From Metaphire vulgaris (taxonomy: Eukaryota; Annelida; Clitellata; Crassiclitellata; Megascolecidae): a stretch of 64,000 bases of DNA. Location: the NCBI GenBank assembly GCA_018105865.1, contig CM030862.1, forward strand, positions 2,396,601-2,460,600, read 5' to 3'. Position 1 is the stretch's first letter. The number at the start of each line of letters is the position of its first letter. Of this stretch, positions 10,348-21,883 are shown piece by piece. Both the position numbers and the translations under genes were made by a program. The notes beneath the pieces are model-generated. The model was not told the DNA's origin and ran no database searches. It saw only the letters and a list, made by a program, of their open reading frames with translations.

Positions 10348-10757
10348 CAGTGATGGGCAAACATTTTTATCCGAGGGCCGCAAAAGTGTCTACGATTGAA
10401 AGCCGAGGACCGCGCAAATTTTTTCGGCATTTAGAATTAGATTTTTAAGTAGTCTCCAAAACGACTTTAACATGACGTATTACTGTATATACTGTATAGT
10501 GTTAAGTAATTATTAATAAGTCAAGACTGTCAAGTCGAAGAAAAGTTAGCAAATATTAAAAACATCATTTCTAGTTAACGATCAAGGGCCAAAGTGTAAA
10601 TCCAATTTGAATGCTGAATTTTCCATTAAGGTACTGTCAAATGTTTCATATGATTTAGAGGACCGCACATTTATGTAGTATCTCTCAATGTCGGGGGCCG
10701 CACATAAGGGCTTCGAAGGCCGAATGTGGCCCGCGGGCCGCACTTTGTCCATCCCTG
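10348..10757 (+). mobile_element. Non-autonomous hAT, Charlie-like ends
   Basis: Left end CAGTGATGGGCAAACATTTT, right end TTTGTCCATCCCTG, with GGGCCGC words inside both ends as in Charlie-type hAT elements. Flanks CAGTAAAC and CAGTATAC match at 7 of 8 bases. 410 bp. Confidence 0.9.
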
Positions 10758-10953
10758 CAGTATACATATCACATATACAGAGTATATTCACAATGGCGAC
10801 ATCCACATCGTATGCATAAGTCTCCGATGAGCAAAAACTTCGCGCATAGCGTATTCTTTTCGTTAATACGATCCAACGTCATCAAATATCTCAACGGTTT
10901 TGCACAAATCTCACGACCGTTCCGAGCCAGAATAGGGTGGCCCGACCACAGGC

Positions 10954-11230
10954 AGGGTCGTTTTAAGACATAGACATGGTAGGCACGTGCCCAAGGCCCT
11001 GCGAGATATAAGGGGCCCCGGCTGGCGGTGCAAGAATAGTTTATTTGTTGCTTCATTTTCGATTTGCTGATGCTTGAAAAGTCTGATGAGCAAAAAGGTC
11101 ATCCCCGCTATTTTGGTGCTGAATTTTTATTTTGTCATCCAAAATTACAATGGACAAAAAAGAAAGGTCATCACCGCTTTTTGGTGTTCTTTAAAAAAAA
11201 ATGCCTAAAGTCCAAACTTCTTAAAACGAC
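10954..11230 (+). mobile_element. hAT-like element, CAGGGTCGTTTTAAG end
   Basis: Begins CAGGGTCGTTTTAAGACA. An inverted partner (CTTAAAACGACA) ends near 11230. Contains two AAAGGTCATC words (11095, 11165). No target duplication could be read. Confidence 0.5.
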
Positions 11231-11479
11231 AGATGAAAAGAAGAACTAAAAATATGAACACACTACACACAATGAATGATCCAGAAATGTACGTAATCGA
11301 GGCAATGACAGTGTACATAGTACTACATACTGAACGTATACAGACATACATCTGAATTGAACAAGCAGATGAAGTTGGAGTGACTATCACATTAAATTTG
11401 AATATCAGTGATAATCAGTTGACGATTAGTGACATATTATTTAATCATTCTCATCATCATCATAATCATCATCATCAGA

Positions 11480-12070
11480 AGCGCGTGGCCAGCGGGGGCC
11501 GTTGCGTCACCCCTTGACCATGACCCCGCCGAATGGCACGTCTCTAGAGAGTTGATGGAATCTCAGTGGTCTGGGTACGGTTTTGGTCGATCCATCTTTT
11601 CCTGGGACGACCAGGACAGCGCTTCCACGATCGGTCAGGTGGACGACCGACCGTTGACGTGGAAGTAGAGGGTTTGATGAACAGGATCTGTCTCCAAGGC
11701 CGGATGCACGTCCGAAGATGGTAGGCTAAGGCGGCGACTATTTATGAGTTCATTGAGACATGGTAATCCAGTCCCCGAGGATATCTCCGCATTTGTAATG
11801 AAATCGTACAGCGAACCCAAGGATATGGCGTTGGCACCTCATATGGAAGGCTTCCAATTTCCTTAGTTGCGAGGCGAGTAAGGTCCAGGTCTCGGCCGCA
11901 TAAAGTAGGGGAGACGGGACAAGTGTCTGGTAGAGATGGAGCTTGATGGCCATAGAGAGACGCCTGTCCTTTCAGATATAATGCAGGGAGAACAAGGCTG
12001 TAGAAGCTAGGGTGATACGTCTGGCCAAGTCTTAATGTCCATTGGAGGACTGAACGCTACCAAGGTATAT
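11480..12070 (-). mobile_element. RTE-like LINE 3' part (decayed)
   Basis: The minus strand reads IKLHLYQTLVPSPLLYAAET, WTLLASQLRKLEAFHMRCQR and HILGF, the typical post-RT region (LY.TLVLP.LLYGAETWTL...LEAFHMRCQR.ILGI). Frame breaks follow towards 11480. Confidence 0.88.
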
Positions 12071-12139
12071 GAAACTATCTACTGACTCAACACACTCCCC
12101 GTCAACCATGGTTGAGGGGGCTGTGATTGAAGCCAGTCC

Positions 12140-12824
12140 AACCCCGATTAGACCTAAATATATTATCTCAACGGTCAGAGGATTGGCATTGCTTTTAAAT
12201 ACAGACAAATGCTCTGTGGTGCATATTGGAAAGAAGGGAGCAGAATCAGCAGATCACGAGTTTAGGCTATGTGCGAAGGGACTACACGTTAAAACCGAGA
12301 AGAAAGATCTGGGGGTCATCACGCATAGCAGTTTAAAGCCATCTAGACATTGTGCAGAGGCAGTTAAAAAAGGCCAGCAGAATTCTAGGTATGATCAAAG
12401 GAACGGTGGTGAGCAGAGAGAAGAATGTACAATATTAAGACTTTACAAGCCATTGGTACGCCAACATTAAGAGTACTGAGTTCAAGCATGTGTTTATTCC
12501 TGAAGACAGACTCAGATACCCTAGAAAGAGTACAACACAGTGCAACAAAGTTGACCAAAGGGTATCAGAGACTTACCTAAAAGGAAGCAGTATGATGGAA
12601 CTAGAGGACACAACATGAAACTGTTTAAGAAACAGAATGGGAGACAAAAACAACACTTTTTTAGTGCACGGGTTGTGGACAGATGGAATGAATTGGACGA
12701 GAATATAGTAATGGCTACGAGTGTGAATGTTTTTTTAAAAAACCTCAGTACTATAGGGTACTAGATTAGAAGTATACAACAGTGGTTCTCACAACGGGGA
12801 AACCTCCTGAATCACCTTAAATCC

Positions 12825-12830
<6 letters not shown>
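12140..12830 (+). mobile_element. CR1-type LINE 3' part with (TTA)n tail
   Basis: Plus strand reads LNTDKCSVVHIGKKG, KKDLGVITHSSLKPSRHCA and ILRLYKPLVRQH, then in other frames ARVVDRWNELDE, the CR1-type C terminus. Ends in TGAATCACCTTAAATCC followed by (TTA)n. A tail of the same family occurs on the minus strand at 30690-31000. Confidence 0.85.

Positions 12831-12893
<63 letters not shown>
12822..12893. repeat. (TTA)n microsatellite
   Basis: Uninterrupted TTA repeat serving as the 3' tail of the adjacent CR1-type LINE. Confidence 0.97.
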
Positions 12894-12896
<3 letters not shown>

Positions 12897-12988
12897 CAGA
12901 ACAGCATTGGTGATAGCATTACGATCAAAATGTTAATTTACTGATTGGTCAGACCTGCTTCATACAAAATCAGATTTTGGCTTAATAC

Positions 12989-13129
12989 CTAGGTAGGATG
13001 TTATAAAGAAGGCCTTCCACTTTCTTCTTTTCCACGTTCAGTTCAGCAGTTCTGGCAGCCACCAGCTTTTCAAGTTTACGATTGTGTACCTCCAGTCTCT
13101 TCAGCATGTTGTCCACAATATTGATTGGT
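12989..13129 (-). CDS. rGC exon: coiled-coil dimerisation linker
   Basis: 141 bp, acceptor TGCTTAAG, donor GTATTA, phase 2 to 2. Encodes NIVDNMLKRLEVHNRKLEKL and VAARTAELNVEKKKVEGLLY then NILPR. This is the signalling helix between kinase-homology and cyclase domains (family NI.DNML.RME.Y...LE.LV..RT..L..EK.K...LLY..LP). Confidence 0.96.
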
Positions 13130-13597
13130 CTTAAGCAAACACACGTCCCCTTTTATCTGTCACTGATACGGAAAATCTTAATATATTATGTTAGAGAAAC
13201 AATTTTACTGTATGTAGGCAAATTTGATTAGGTTTAGAACTTTAGGCAATAATAGGCGATACCAGTATGAAGTACCTATATTAGAGATATATTTGGTTTC
13301 GAATTCTTAAAAGAAAAAAATCTGAACAAAAACACTTAAGGCGCAAATGCAGGCAGGATGGACGAGAGAAAGACATATGGGTAATTAATATAGCCAATTT
13401 AATCTAATCTTAAACATATATAGCGTGATTAGCGTCACTTTACAATACACAGAAGGGCCAGCCAATGACACCCCCAAAACAGTTGATACATAGCCAGGTT
13501 TCCAGAACATGAGAGCACTTCGACATTTTTCAGCCCAAAAGTCTTGGCAATCATAAAAATAAAAAAGCATATAAGATGCTTTAAAGTCTACTATCTA

Positions 13598-14741
13598 CAG
13601 TGTGTAAATGTAAAAAGTGGACCGATGTTTAACATTTAATATCTCGGCCGCGTATGTAGTGATTTCAATAAAATTTATGGGCCATATGCCGGGGAATGTG
13701 TCTGATGGATTTGCCAAATTTCATGCTGATATCTTTAGTGTTTACTGAAATATGACCAAAAAACTAGAGGCAAATTTTAAAATTGACAACGGAATATAAC
13801 GGCATTATAAAATGATGAAAAATTACTATGAATTGTTTTTTCTGGCCTTGAAAGGGGCCGCTTCGAAAGGGTTTTTAGACGATTTGTTGCAGTAGCAGGA
13901 GTTCAAAATGCCAACTTTTCTAGCCTTCACACATACCGACAAGCGCTTCTTCACTGACAGTATCGACTTCTTGATCTGGTCCTCAGGCAAACTCTCCCAG
14001 ATATTCTTCAGCACAGTCTTCAACTCCGTGATGTTCTGTGGCTTTGGCTTATACTTTTGATATCTGTCGAGCATGATTCCCCAGACGTGGATGTCAAGTG
14101 GATTGGGAAGTTGGGTGGCCAGTCATCTTTCTTGATGAAATCTGGACAATTTTTCTCCAGAAAATCCTGGGTCCTGAGAGCAGAGTGGGCAGGTGCTCCA
14201 TCTTGCTGGAATATAAAATCTTCTCCTAGCAAATCATAACAGTCCTGCAGGAGATCTGATAGCAGCTGAGTTGAGTAGCGTTCAGCTCTCACTTTGGCTT
14301 TATCTGGTATGAAGTGCAGGCGACCATTGCCCTGATGGCACACTCCAGCAGACACCATGACATGTCTGCAAAACTTTGCCTGCTGCCTGACAAGTCGTTC
14401 TGATGGCAAATCTCTTTTCCTTCCAACACCCGACAATCGTTTGCCTTGACTATTGACTGGCGGATCAAAAAGGAAGACCTTTTCATCTCTATTTTTAGAC
14501 TTAAAAACCATACATTTTACAATGCCGTTAGGCCTATATCCTGTTGTAAATTTTAAAATTTGTATCTCCAGTTTTCTGGCCATATTTCAGCAAACTCTAA
14601 AGACATCAGCATGAAATCTGGCAATTACATCAGACATATTCCCAGGTAGGCCTATATGGCATAGAAATTTTATTGAAATCAATACACACGCGGCCGAAAT
14701 ATTAAACGTCAAACATCGGTCGACTTTCTACTTTTACACAC
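13598..14741 (-). mobile_element. Mariner element with long TIRs
   Basis: Imperfect TIRs of roughly 160 bp (13598-13760 and 14577-14741) start (CA)GTGTGTAAA next to TA on each side. Inner ends read GAAATATG. At about 1.14 kb it is shorter than typical mariners (about 1.3 kb) and lacks the part encoding the DNA-binding N terminus. Confidence 0.92.
13830..14583 (-). pseudogene. Mariner transposase remnant
   Basis: Minus-strand frames encode the catalytic half of a D,D34D mariner transposase: DEKVFLFDPPVNSQ (first Asp), FIFQQDGAPAHSALRTQDFL (second Asp), then DWPPN. A short deletion near 14085 then shifts the frame; the next frame resumes LDIHVWGIMLDRYQKYKPK. The segment usually holding the third catalytic Asp (PDLNP) is lost, and the N-terminal helix-turn-helix region is absent, so the protein is dead. 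Confidence 0.9.
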
Positions 14742-14789
14742 TAGTTTGTATTCCACGACCTAATACTAACCCTAGCCCTCCCTCCCCAA

Positions 14790-14850
14790 CTATTCATCGG
14801 TTTCGGACGAATCTCACGACCGGTCCCGGTCCGTGGCGACACCAAAGCAA
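14790..14850. repeat. ATCTCACGACCGGTCC dispersed motif
   Basis: AATCTCACGACCGGTCC recurs with changes at 10905, 27508 and 39708. Identity unknown. Confidence 0.6.
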
Positions 14851-14941
14851 CAGTGGACAGTCAACAGGGGGCCTAAGTCAGTTGAAAAAGATGGGGTTTT
14901 AATCTCTCGACAAGAGAGAAAGATAGGATGAGTTCACTCAC

Positions 14942-15116
14942 TGTCCTCCGTTGAGCATCTGGGCTCTCTTCAGGACGTCGTCGAATTGCGGTCTTGCCTC
15001 CGGAGTTTCGGACCAGCACGTGGTCATCAGACGCATCCATTCAGCAGTACAGGCGTTGTCCGACACCTTCGGTCTGAACGGAGGCGTAGAGCCCTCTCGG
15101 ACTTTCAGCACTATTT
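14942..15116 (-). CDS. rGC exon: kinase-homology, C lobe end
   Basis: 175 bp, acceptor CGTTTAG, donor GTGAGT, phase 1 to 2. Encodes EIVLKVREGSTPPFRPKV, WMRLMTTCWSETPEARP and FDDVLKRAQMLNGGQ. This is the C-terminal helical part (EIV.KV...PPFRP...CW.E.P..RP.F) found in all receptor guanylate cyclases. Confidence 0.96.
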
Positions 15117-15199
15117 CTAAACGACATGACGAAGAAACCGAACGGTCAATTTTAGTGCAATCGACCGTCCTCGCTCTTTTTCGGAACTTAAGCGCCAAA

Positions 15200-15344
15200 G
15201 AACTTCTATAGCGCCATCGTAGTAATGCACTTGACGTCAGTCGAAGGTCGCTCCGAAGTAGATTATCGTAATCCCTTGCTAAGATAAATTTTCCTGGTCA
15301 ATCTGTTTTAATAAGATAAATTTCTATGCCCTCTCAATCGCTGC

Positions 15345-15397
<53 letters not shown>

Positions 15398-15780
15398 CAG
15401 CCGCCATCATCATCATCGTCGATAATAATCATCATCAGCATCATCATTATTATTATTGTCTCTTGTTTGATTTGAAGTTGCAATAGGCTGAGATTTTTAT
15501 CCCACTGACCCACTATTATTTTGCTTCCTATTTAAGCTGCCAGAATCCCCAGCCAGTTCTCAGGATGGAAGCTACTGACATAGGCTAGGGGCCTACTCTA
15601 TTAACCTTTCGCTGGGCACCCCTAAACAACCATTTTACATTTGGCCAGCGTCAGCTACACAGGTGTGCATAAATAGCAGAACAGACTAGACCTATCTAAG
15701 GGAGTTGTGCAGTAACTCTGTGACAAACTTTTTTAATCCGTAAAAAATTCAAGAGAATCTCTCGTGCCCATGCGTTTTCT
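15200..15780. other. Intron, (TTA)n/(CATCAT) microsatellites only
   Basis: Contains (TTA)n at 15345-15395 and CATCAT-rich sequence. The TATAGCGCC at 15210 looks like a LINE 3' tail fragment. No coding signal. Confidence 0.6.
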
Positions 15781-15783
15781 TAC

Positions 15784-15945
15784 CCTCATTCGTAAAAAGA
15801 AGTTTAGCGCGAGAGTAGGGAAAGTCGCGTGAGGCCAGTTCCTGCAGTATTATCCCGTAGGAATAGACGTCTCCCGTCTGGGATCCGTACATTGGGCGGT
15901 GATCTTTGTGCATTCGTAGCAATTCCGGGGCTGTCCAAAACAGAT
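15784..15945 (-). CDS. rGC exon: kinase-homology, APE region
   Basis: 162 bp, acceptor GCGTCAG, donor GTAAGA, phase 1 to 1. Encodes [20 protein letters not shown] then [20 protein letters not shown], matching [10 protein letters not shown]...GSQ.GDVYSFGIILQEI of receptor guanylate cyclases. Too short a piece in each frame to stand out as an open reading frame; found by reading the reverse strand. Confidence 0.95.
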
Positions 15946-15949
15946 CTGA

Positions 15950-16690
<741 letters not shown>

Positions 16691-16726
16691 GTGGGAGACA
16701 GCAAGACAAGCTCTGGTGGGAAGGAT

Positions 16727-17079
16727 GGTAACAGGTCTTTTAATCTTTGTCTCTTAATCCCAGTCACTTAATCCTCGTCACTTAATCCAGAAGTCTTTTA
16801 ACCCCCTAGCAAATAATCCCAAGACACTTAATCCCGTCAATCATCGCCTTGGAGTTTAAGACCAGAGCTGCATAATTAGGTAAGTTTAGGGTTAGGTTTA
16901 AGGTTAGGTTTAGGGTTATGTTTTTGTAACACAAATATTTGTTATTTCATTCGTATTACATCATTTAATACGTTTTCTTATATACGGGGATTAAGTGCAC
17001 ATGGATTAAAAGACTTGGGATTAAATTTCGAGGATTAAGTGACTGGGATTAAAAGACCGGGATCAAATGACATGGAACC
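16727..17079. mobile_element. Element with TTAATCCC word arrays and TTAGGG-like core
   Basis: Ends GGTAACAGGTCTTTTAATC and, inverted, GGTTCCATGTCATTTGATC. Flanked on both sides by GGGAAGGAT (9 bp). Both ends are arrays of short words of the type CTTAATCCCAGTCA in opposite orientation. The centre holds GGGTTAGGTTTAAGGTTAGG. 353 bp, no coding capacity. Confidence 0.85.
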
Positions 17080-17690
17080 GGGAAGGATGTAGAAATTATA
17101 TGCGTTTTGAGTCTTGATTTGATAGCGCTCAGTACTTTGGAAACTCCAAAAGACAGAGGTAGATTCCAAGACCTTGGGCCTGCCACAGAAAAAGCTCTCT
17201 TGCCAGTGTCAGTCTACGTCTGGGCAAATTTAGCAACGAGTCGGCAAATCATGTTGAATGATATTGTAGGGCATCGCATTCAATTAGACCTTATGAATTG
17301 CCACGTCTTTTATGACTGGTACCAGAGAGCGAAGTGGTTTTGAATTCAGTCGCTATCATTTATCAATATTTCCTAAGAATTAGCAAAAGGCGAATCTAGG
17401 CGATAGTTTCAGGACCTATAGTGTATGAAAATTAAAACAGCGTGCGAAATGCGCTCCCCCTCCCATGACGGCGCCCTGGGCAACTTGCCCTCCTGCCTCC
17501 TGCCTGCTGGCTCTGATAGTTTTAGGACCTTTGGGGGCAAATTCACATCATTTGGCAGACCGGATATGGCCCGCGGACCGCCCTGTGAATATCCCTGTAA
17601 TGTAGAGGTAGGTTTCACGTTTCTCGTCCTGCTTAGACAGTTTTCTGACACAGACTTTCAAAACGAACAAGATTTCGCTTAAGCGAATGA
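17080..17690. other. Intron with a hAT-end fragment
   Basis: About 17540-17603 carries GGATATGGCCCGCGGACCG and ends TATCCCTG, resembling the right end of the Charlie-like element at 10348-10757. The rest shows a weak CR1/L2-like stretch at 17110-17240 (PATEKALLPVS). Confidence 0.5.
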
Positions 17691-17698
17691 CGTCGTAC

Positions 17699-17891
17699 TA
17701 GAGTAATATTTGTCATCCATTTCCGGATCTTTCGTCGACTGCTTGAAATTTCCCATTCCGTAATCCGTTATCTTGCACGCCCACTTGCTGTCAACGACAC
17801 AGTTGGAGCTAGTCAGGTGACCATGTGATTGAAGGACCGAGGCATGCAGGTAACTCATGCCCTTAAACACAGACAACACATCTACTATTGT
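17699..17891 (-). CDS. rGC exon: kinase-homology, pseudo-catalytic loop
   Basis: 193 bp, acceptor TCTGTAG, donor GTACGA, phase 0 to 1. Encodes GMSYLHASVLQSHGHLTSSN, CVVDSKWACKITDYGMGNF. The family signature SHG.LTSSNCVVD.RW.LKITD(Y)G is present. The HRD aspartate of active kinases is absent and DFG reads DYG, as expected for a regulatory pseudokinase. The acceptor adds TIVDVLSVF before GMSYLH, so the start of this exon could be slightly further in. Confidence 0.95.
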
Positions 17892-17899
17892 CTACAGAA

Positions 17900-18420
17900 A
17901 TAAAACAAGATGTTTAATCAGGTTAAATGTGTGGCATATGTTGGTCATCTTGAGTGGTTCAGTCTCAAACACTAGAGCTCCAAGACACACATTTGCTTTG
18001 AAACAATGCAACGAAATCAGGTTGTTCAAAACTTTGGCACGAATCAGTCACAAATAAATACTGTAAGTTCTGGAAACACATGCATACAATTTTGACTCGA
18101 GCCCCACCAGACTCGAGCCTTACCCTACCTTTTGAGAGGTTGAGCTTTGTAAAGTAGAGAAAGAGGAGAGTTAGGCCCTATAGGGTTGCCCCCACTTTTC
18201 AATCGAAATTCAAGCCCATGTCAGGAGATATTTATATGCATTTAGGAGCACCAGTTATAACTACAACAAAACAGTACACCAAAAAGGAATTTTCCGTGAA
18301 AAAATTAATGATAGCTTCGGGTAGAGAAAGTAATCAAAATTAATAATGAGGGAGACGTTGGATGGAAATGAGGGTGGACTAAAAATCGGAAAAAAAGGTT
18401 ATAAATCTTTGATATACAGA
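17900..18420. other. Intron sequence, nothing recognised
   Basis: No coding homology or terminal repeat found. Confidence 0.5.
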
Positions 18421-18427
18421 TGATATA

Positions 18428-18675
18428 CAGGGTGTCTCAGAAAAAACCCCAGCACAAAAACTATGATTTGTTAAAAATTCATAAATATATTTCTATCAAA
18501 ATTTTCACAAGTGTACATCACATATTTCCCCAACTTTCTGCTTATTTTCATCTCATTTGCATGTAAGATGGCCATATTGTGAGATATAAAAGTCAAACTT
18601 CGATTTTTACTACTCAGTCGCAGCATGACAGGCCTAAATATCTAGCTTCACATAAATTTGGTTTCATGTCAATGT

Positions 18676-18710
<35 letters not shown>

Positions 18711-18736
18711 GTAATAGTAGTAGTAGTAGTAGTAGT

Positions 18737-18767
<31 letters not shown>

Positions 18768-19364
18768 AAGTTTAAATCGAACGCAAATTTGTAAAAATGT
18801 TTTTAAATTCACAGAATTCGACATAACAAGAAAAGTTTTGGATTGGTTGCGGATCCACGATCATTGACCCGTTTGCAAATAATTTCCGCCAAATAAAGGT
18901 TCCACCACCCCTTTTCAGGATATTTTGCAACAATTGTTCCGTATCCACAGCCAAGCCCCGGCAATGTCTAAATTCCCATATTATCGTCATTTGATATTTT
19001 ATCCATTTTTAAAGTTTAAATCGAACTTTTCCTGTTTTGTCGAACTCTGTGAATTTAATTTTTTTAAAAATTTGTGTTCGATTTAAACTTTACTACTATT
19101 ACTACTATTACTACTACCAACATTGACATGAAACCAAATATATGAAAAACGAGATATTTAGACCGGTCAAGCAGTGGCTGAGTAGTAAAAATCGAAGTTT
19201 GACTTCGATATCTCACAATGTGGCCAAAATACATGCAATTGAGATGAAAATATAAAGAAAGGTGGAGAAATATGTGCTGTACACGTGTTGCAAATTTGAT
19301 AAAAATATATTTAGGAATTTTGAAGAAATCATAGTTTTTCCGCTGTTTTTTCTGAAACACCCTG
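18428..19364. mobile_element. Palindromic mariner-type element
   Basis: Ends CAGGGTGTCTCAGAAAAAAC and TTTTTTCTGAAACACCCTG, each next to TA. The arms (18428-18835 and 19020-19364) are imperfect inverted copies of 340-400 bp around a short centre. One arm has a (GTA)n/(GCA)n expansion at 18673-18765 where the other has only a few units. No transposase. Confidence 0.92.
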
Positions 19365-19389
19365 TAGAGCTTATAACAACAGCGCCACA

Positions 19390-20170
19390 AGATCTTCGAG
19401 AACTAATAACAACATCAACAAGAACAACATGAGCAAGAAGTATGATCTAGTAATAAACGCAAGTAAGACCAAAGTCATGATGACATCTAACTCAGAACAA
19501 TGCATCAACGTCACCATCAATGGGCTATCACTAGAAAATGCTACATCATTCCCATACCTAGGCTCACTAATCCATGCAAATGCCAGATGCTACACTGTAA
19601 ATGGAGATTCGAGGACGACTGAACAAAGAAAAAGGAGTCAACGTAGCGCTACTTAAATGGAAGGGTCATAATCTACAAAGCAACACAAAGACCAAATTGT
19701 GGAAAGCATTGGTGTAGCCAGTTGCAACATACTGCTCAGAAAGCTGGACACTGATTAAAGAAGACGCACGGAGAATTGAAGACTTTGAAATGAAAGGTTT
19801 AAGACAAATTTTAAGTTCCATGGAGACCAAAAAGAACAAATGAGTGGGCACCAGAGCAGGCAGGCGTAACAAGAAGTCTACTGAACAACATTTAAAAAAG
19901 GCAGAATATGTTATTTTGGATACGTCATGATAAAACGAGGCTTTTGCTTATAAAAATAACTAACTCAAGGAACACTATCCGGAGGAAGACCACGTGGAAA
20001 ACCATGAACAGCCTGGCTAGATAACATAACAACATAGACTGGACTTTCTTTTCAAAACATGATTCGGAAACCAGAAGAGCGACGGATATGGAGAGACGTG
20101 ATACAGAGTGTAGCCACAGTAGCCCAACCTCACATCGGGGATGGCTAAAGAACAGAACAGGCTAAAGAAC
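19390..20170 (+). mobile_element. RTE-like LINE 3' part (decayed)
   Basis: Plus strand reads LVINASKTKVMMTSNSEQ, NGLSLENATSFPYLGSLI, then in shifted frames GWRP/SESWTLI-type post-RT sequence. Ends near ACATCGGGGATGGCTAAAGA and a short tandem AACAGAACAGA. Confidence 0.87.
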
Positions 20171-20535
20171 AGAACAGAACAGAATCAGTTTTCATGGCAT
20201 AGACGGGAACCTATGCCTAGGGGTAAATCGTGAAATATATTCCTCATTCGATAAAAACTTGTCAAAAAAACACCACTCTGTCTACATTGCACGTAAAAGC
20301 GGGTATACAGATCTTTCTTGTCTTGAATCTGAAACCACAGATAATGAGACGAACACATCACTTTATCCCAGAGAAATTAGGAAACAACTTCACCCTACCC
20401 TCAGTGACCTGAAGGCCACTGGAGTTGGAGGGGTGGAAAGAGTGGAGGGGTGGAAGTGACGCCATATTCCGATTTCAGCGAACCTTTGGAAGCAATAAAT
20501 ATTAAAGGTAACGCGTCATTCAGGTGTGCGTCTAC

Positions 20536-20712
20536 CTGAGCGATGTCTACGACGAATGAGATCTTAAATTCGTCTCCCAGGTCGAACTTTTCGTCTTGTA
20601 TGATGTCCTGTAGACTTCCGTTCTTGCAGTAGATCGTAAGGAGGCTGACGTTCGGAGCGACGATGCAGACGCCGATGAACGCGTTCAGGTTCTCGTGTTT
20701 TATCATGCGCAT
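20536..20712 (-). CDS. rGC exon: kinase-homology, N lobe end
   Basis: 177 bp (59 codons), acceptor AACAAG, donor GTAGAC, phase 0 to 0. Encodes MRMIKHENLNAFIGVCI (family pattern MR.L.HENL..FIG) and YCKNGSLQDIIQ (family pattern YC..GSL.D...), then KISFVVDIAQ. Diagnostic of the receptor guanylate cyclase kinase-homology domain. Confidence 0.96.
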
Positions 20713-20984
20713 CTTGTTTAAAAGAAAACAACAACGCAAAAAGATCAAAGGGAGGTCACAAATTGAAAAGATCACTCTGACGATCTTGTAGCAAGATGAG
20801 TAAGCAGCGTTGTATATACTCTTCTCTGCCATGGAGGACTTATGGCAGTTCGGGGGAACAATGACCTCGCGGAAGGAAGTAATGAAAAATTGTCATCACA
20901 TTACACATTGAAATGTCAATTTTTGGAAGGGGGTGGGACCTAAGACTTTTGAGGGAAGAATTTCCCCCTATTTGGCCTGTATGC

Positions 20985-21386
20985 AACACAGAGACTTGGA
21001 CCATATCAAACGCTATGAAAAAGAAACTGGAAGCTGCAAAAATGTGGCTATATGGGTGAATGTTGAAAGTTCCGTGGACGGATGAAAGAACCAACAAAGA
21101 AGTTTTACAGATGATGGAAGAACAAACATCGACGGAGGCCATCAAGCTAAGACAGATGAAATTTTTTTTGGACACTTGATGACGAAAAACGGACTCAAGA
21201 ACTTGGCAGTGACAGCGCAGGGTAAAAGATCAAGAGGAAAACAATGATCAAAATACACAGTAAAACTATGAGATGGACTGGTGGAAATAGACAACAACAT
21301 CGAACTCCTGAGGAACACCAGAGATCGTGAAAAGTGAAATTCCATGGCCGCCGACGCAACAATGCATGACACCTGAGAAGAAGTAA
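20985..21386 (+). mobile_element. RTE-like LINE 3' end abutting an rGC exon
   Basis: Plus strand reads MKKKLEAAKMWLYG, VPWTDERTNKEVLQMMEEQ and LRQMKFFLDT, the RTE pattern (M.K.LEA.EMW..RRM..I.WT...TNEEVL). The 3' end GACACCTGAGAAGAAG stops about 7 bp from the donor of the kinase-homology exon at 21394. Confidence 0.88.
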
Positions 21387-21393
21387 TACTTAC

Positions 21394-21474
21394 CTCTTTT
21401 AATTCGGCGAAAAGCACTGGATCCGTACTTTCAATGTTTTGTCTCTCAACTGATTTAATGCAAACTACCGTTCC
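21394..21474 (-). CDS. rGC exon: kinase-homology, VxIK lysine
   Basis: 81 bp (27 codons), acceptor ATTTCTAG, donor GTAAGT, phase 0 to 0. Encodes GTVVCIKSVERQNIESTD and VLFAELKE, the subdomain II-III region (G.VVAIK...L.ELK). The ATP-contacting lysine is kept. An antisense-oriented RTE fragment ends only about 7 bp beyond this exon's donor side. Confidence 0.93.
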
Positions 21475-21815
21475 CTAGAAATTAAACAATAATTCTATAT
21501 GGAAACTTCTTCAATTTATATAACACTTTGATAACATAACTCGCCGGTGGACATGCGAGTGTCGATAAATCAAATCCAAGTTGATGGCTCATCTAATAAA
21601 TCTGTCAAAAAATCGAGAATGAAAATAGAGAGTCAAAACTGAAAGTGAAACAAAATACTTGGTACACGAGTTACCCGATAATAGCCAACGAGCGCGAAAG
21701 TTTGCGTTTTCAGATTAGTCGATCCAGCAGAAGATCTACGAACAGAACTTGATACTCTCTTCAGTCCAGTCATCTGCGAATATACCATCTCCCGAGTAAT
21801 GTTTCAATGAATGAA

Positions 21816-21820
<5 letters not shown>

Positions 21821-21862
<42 letters not shown>

Positions 21863-21883
21863 TTTTAAAGTTCAGTAGGGTCT
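21821..21883 (-). mobile_element. (TAA)n and CR1-type LINE tail split by an LTR
   Basis: (TAA)n then TTTTAAAGTTCAGTAGGG. The continuation, GCCCTGTGTGAAAACCACTATG, lies after the solo LTR at 23302. This matches the uninterrupted tail at 30705-30760. Confidence 0.75.

Noticed and set aside
15045..15211. Plus-strand open frame over the receptor kinase-homology exon
   Set aside because: Shadow of the minus-strand exon 14942-15116, which has the clear family match.
18579..18794. Valine/alanine-rich open frame
   Set aside because: Translation of (GTA)n/(GCA)n in one arm of the palindromic element.
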